NCBI GenBank assembly: GCA_022836615.1
Contig: MU405531.1
Coordinates: 1 to 10,540, forward strand
Origin: Annulohypoxylon bovei var. microspora
Taxonomy: Eukaryota; Ascomycota; Sordariomycetes; Xylariales; Hypoxylaceae
Direction of reading: 5' to 3'
DNA: 10,540 nucleotides
The translations under genes were made by a program, and so were the position numbers. Shown in pieces: positions 9,197 to 10,540 of this stretch (positions within the stretch are counted from its first letter, which is position 1; the number at the start of each line of letters is the position of its first letter). The notes beneath the pieces are model-generated. The model saw only the letters and a program-made list of their open reading frames with translations, did not search any database and was not told the origin of the DNA.

Positions 9197-9412
9197 TATT
9201 ATAACGAGCAGGTTTTTAATTAAGATAAAATTTATACAACGATAAGATTATGTATTTTATTAACGAAAATATTTAAAGTAAAGAATTAAAAAAAAAGAAA
9301 CCACAAAATAATTTCCTTTAAAAGGTCTTTATATATTGGTTTTATAACCAAAACATTAATTAATTATTTTATTAATATATTTTAAAAGTAACGGCAATTG
9401 AACGTTATTACA
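9197..9412 (-). repeat. 5' LTR of the chromovirus (right copy)
   Basis: This 216-bp LTR is the gap-free partner of 3120-3335. On the minus strand it begins TGTAATAACG, and at its other end the canonical CA has become TA. It would have carried the promoter for the minus-strand Gag-Pol transcript. Both copies have lost C and G at different sites, so combining them recovers more of the original than either alone. It keeps several CpA sites that the left copy has lost, and lacks several G residues that the left copy keeps. Confidence 0.95.
9328..9335 (-). promoter_or_regulatory. TATA-like box in 5' LTR
   Basis: The minus strand reads TATATAAA, 77 bp from the LTR start and identical in the other LTR. 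Position and orientation suit the element's own promoter. Such words are frequent in this base composition, so this is only a candidate. Confidence 0.35.
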
Positions 9413-9417
9413 TTAAA
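9413..9417. repeat. Target site duplication, right copy (TTAAA)
   Basis: TTAAA directly follows the TTACA end of the right LTR and matches 3115-3119 exactly. It fixes the outer boundary of the element at 9412. Confidence 0.85.
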
Positions 9418-10446
9418 CTTCCATTAAATTTATTATAAATTACCCATTTTATTATATATTATAATTTTAATATTTCCTTAACGATAAAATTTAAATTAAA
9501 GAATCTTTCGCGATATATATAACTTTATTTTAATTTTATTAATAATAAATAAAATAAAAATAAATTAAATAAATAAAATAATAATGTTTTAATTTACATT
9601 AATAATATTTACACGTAAATATTAAATAAGTAATATATTATTAAAAGAAAATATATTAAAAATATTATAATAAATAAATTAACGTATAATTAAAAGGAAA
9701 ATGAAATGGTTTTATAAATAATTTTTTACATTTACAAGTATTATATTAATAAATAAAATGTAAAAATTATATTTATAATAATTAAACGAATTAAACATTA
9801 TAAATTTAATTTAAATTTAATTACTTAAAAACCATTTTTATACATGTTATTTAAAGTAAATTAATATTATAATACTTTTTTTTAAATGAAATATAATATT
9901 ATAAAATTAATTTATTATTAATATTATACGGTAATATTAATTTAATTAATAAAAAACTTTTAAACTTAATTATTACATTAAGTTTATTAAAAATGTTACC
10001 ACATTAAAATAATATTATACCATTAATTTAATTATAAATATTATTAATTATAAAATAATAATAATAAATGTTTTATTTAAAAAAAAAACAAATCTTTAAA
10101 ATAAGTTAAAACTTAATATTAAAAGTAACATATTTAAAGCTTTTATAATTATATATTAAGATTTAATTCCACGTGCGTAATTTTAAGTAAATTTCCGAAA
10201 TTTAACCTTTATTATATTACTTTTTATAATTAAAAAGGAAAATTTAAATAACTTTTTTTTTAAAGAAAATAAATAAAAAAATCCTATATAACGTTAACTT
10301 ATGTATTTACATATAAATTTTAACCTTATTTATTTATATGTAAATTTTAATTATATTTTATTATTAATAAAAAGCTAAACGTTATAAAGTGAAATTTTAA
10401 ATGAACTTAATTTATTATTATTAATTTTTAAACTAATATAATAATT
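9418..10446. other. AT-rich degenerate flank, right side
   Basis: This is the continuation of the pre-insertion site after the retrotransposon. It is as AT-rich as the left flank, with stops in every frame I followed and no recognisable protein motif, tRNA or LTR. It contains one short hairpin (10305-10345) and leads into the terminal palindrome. It is probably older RIP-mutated repeat DNA. Confidence 0.6.
10305..10345. repeat. 14-bp inverted repeat (hairpin)
   Basis: ATTTACATATAAAT (10305-10318) and its exact reverse complement ATTTATATGTAAAT (10332-10345) are separated by 13 bases. A perfect 14-bp stem is somewhat above what is expected, but chance is plausible in DNA this AT-rich. No gene lies beside it. 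Confidence 0.55.
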
Positions 10447-10540
10447 TAATTTATTAAATTAAAATATAATTTCCAAGGCTTTTATTTTAAAACGTTTTAA
10501 AATAAAAGCCTTGGAAATTATATTTTAATTTAATAAATTA
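10447..10540. repeat. Perfect 94-bp palindrome at the window edge
   Basis: Two 47-bp arms meet without a spacer at the CG of AACGTT (10493/10494) and are exact reverse complements throughout, including the more complex core TTCCAAGGCTTTTA. The repeat reaches the last base of the window, so its full length is unknown. Perfect identity contrasts with the degraded surroundings. It could be a fold-back artefact at an assembly end, a recent inverted duplication or part of a longer palindromic structure. Confidence 0.95.

Larger units (their letters stand above)
3120..9412 (-). mobile_element. Ty3/gypsy chromovirus LTR retrotransposon, RIP-inactivated
   Basis: This is a full-length LTR retrotransposon of 6,293 bp read on the minus strand. 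It has two 216-bp LTRs, TTAAA target duplications, a minus-strand polypurine tract beside the left LTR, and between them one Gag-Pol frame with domains in the order zinc knuckle, protease, reverse transcriptase, RNase H, integrase, GPY/F, chromodomain. RNase H before integrase defines Ty3/gypsy, and the terminal chromodomain defines the chromovirus branch common in ascomycetes. Length and order are normal for the group. No insertion or deletion is evident along the anchored frame; inactivation is by C-to-T and G-to-A changes on both strands, as in repeat-induced point mutation. It cannot make a functional protein, so any mobilisation would need proteins from an intact relative. Confidence 0.95.

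Noticed and set aside
1..10540. Mitochondrial or other naturally AT-rich genome (for example apicomplexan or slime mould)
   Set aside because: An LTR retrotransposon with a chromodomain and transition-only LTR divergence points to nuclear ascomycete DNA altered by RIP. No mitochondrial gene, rRNA or tRNA was seen.
1..10540. CRISPR array, riboswitch, bacterial operon or intact novel gene system
   Set aside because: There are no regularly spaced repeats, no open reading frame of normal coding character and no ribosome-binding-site pattern. Apparent short repeats come from low-complexity AT sequence.

Overview
This window is about 85-90% A+T by eye. It looks like a repeat-induced point mutation (RIP) landscape from a filamentous ascomycete: CpA and TpG are heavily converted to TpA, CpG survives, and no intact gene is visible on either strand. 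The sequence cannot name a species. An AT-rich isochore or (peri)centromeric setting would fit.

The window contains one complete but dead LTR retrotransposon at 3120-9412 (6,293 bp). Two 216-bp direct LTRs (3120-3335 and 9197-9412) align without gaps and are flanked by an identical 5-bp target duplication, TTAAA (3115-3119 and 9413-9417). They differ at about 51 positions by hand count, and every difference is C/T or G/A. The element lies on the minus strand, so the right-hand LTR is the 5' LTR. A polypurine tract abuts the left-hand LTR on the minus strand.

Minus-strand codons whose first base is at a coordinate divisible by 3 give one continuous Gag-Pol frame, without a detectable frameshift, from a Gag zinc knuckle (about 7566) to a chromodomain (about 3540). 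Allowing only C-to-T and G-to-A changes, the order is: proline-rich Gag, CCHC knuckle, aspartic protease DTG, reverse transcriptase, RNase H, integrase HHCC, integrase D-59-D-35-E, GPY/F module, chromodomain. That is the architecture of a Ty3/gypsy chromovirus. In-frame stops are mostly TAA, as expected from CAA or TGG.

The flanks (1-3114 and 9418-10446) are equally AT-rich and hold no gene I can recognise. They are probably older mutated repeats into which the chromovirus inserted. The last 94 bp (10447-10540) form a perfect palindrome with no spacer that runs to the window edge.
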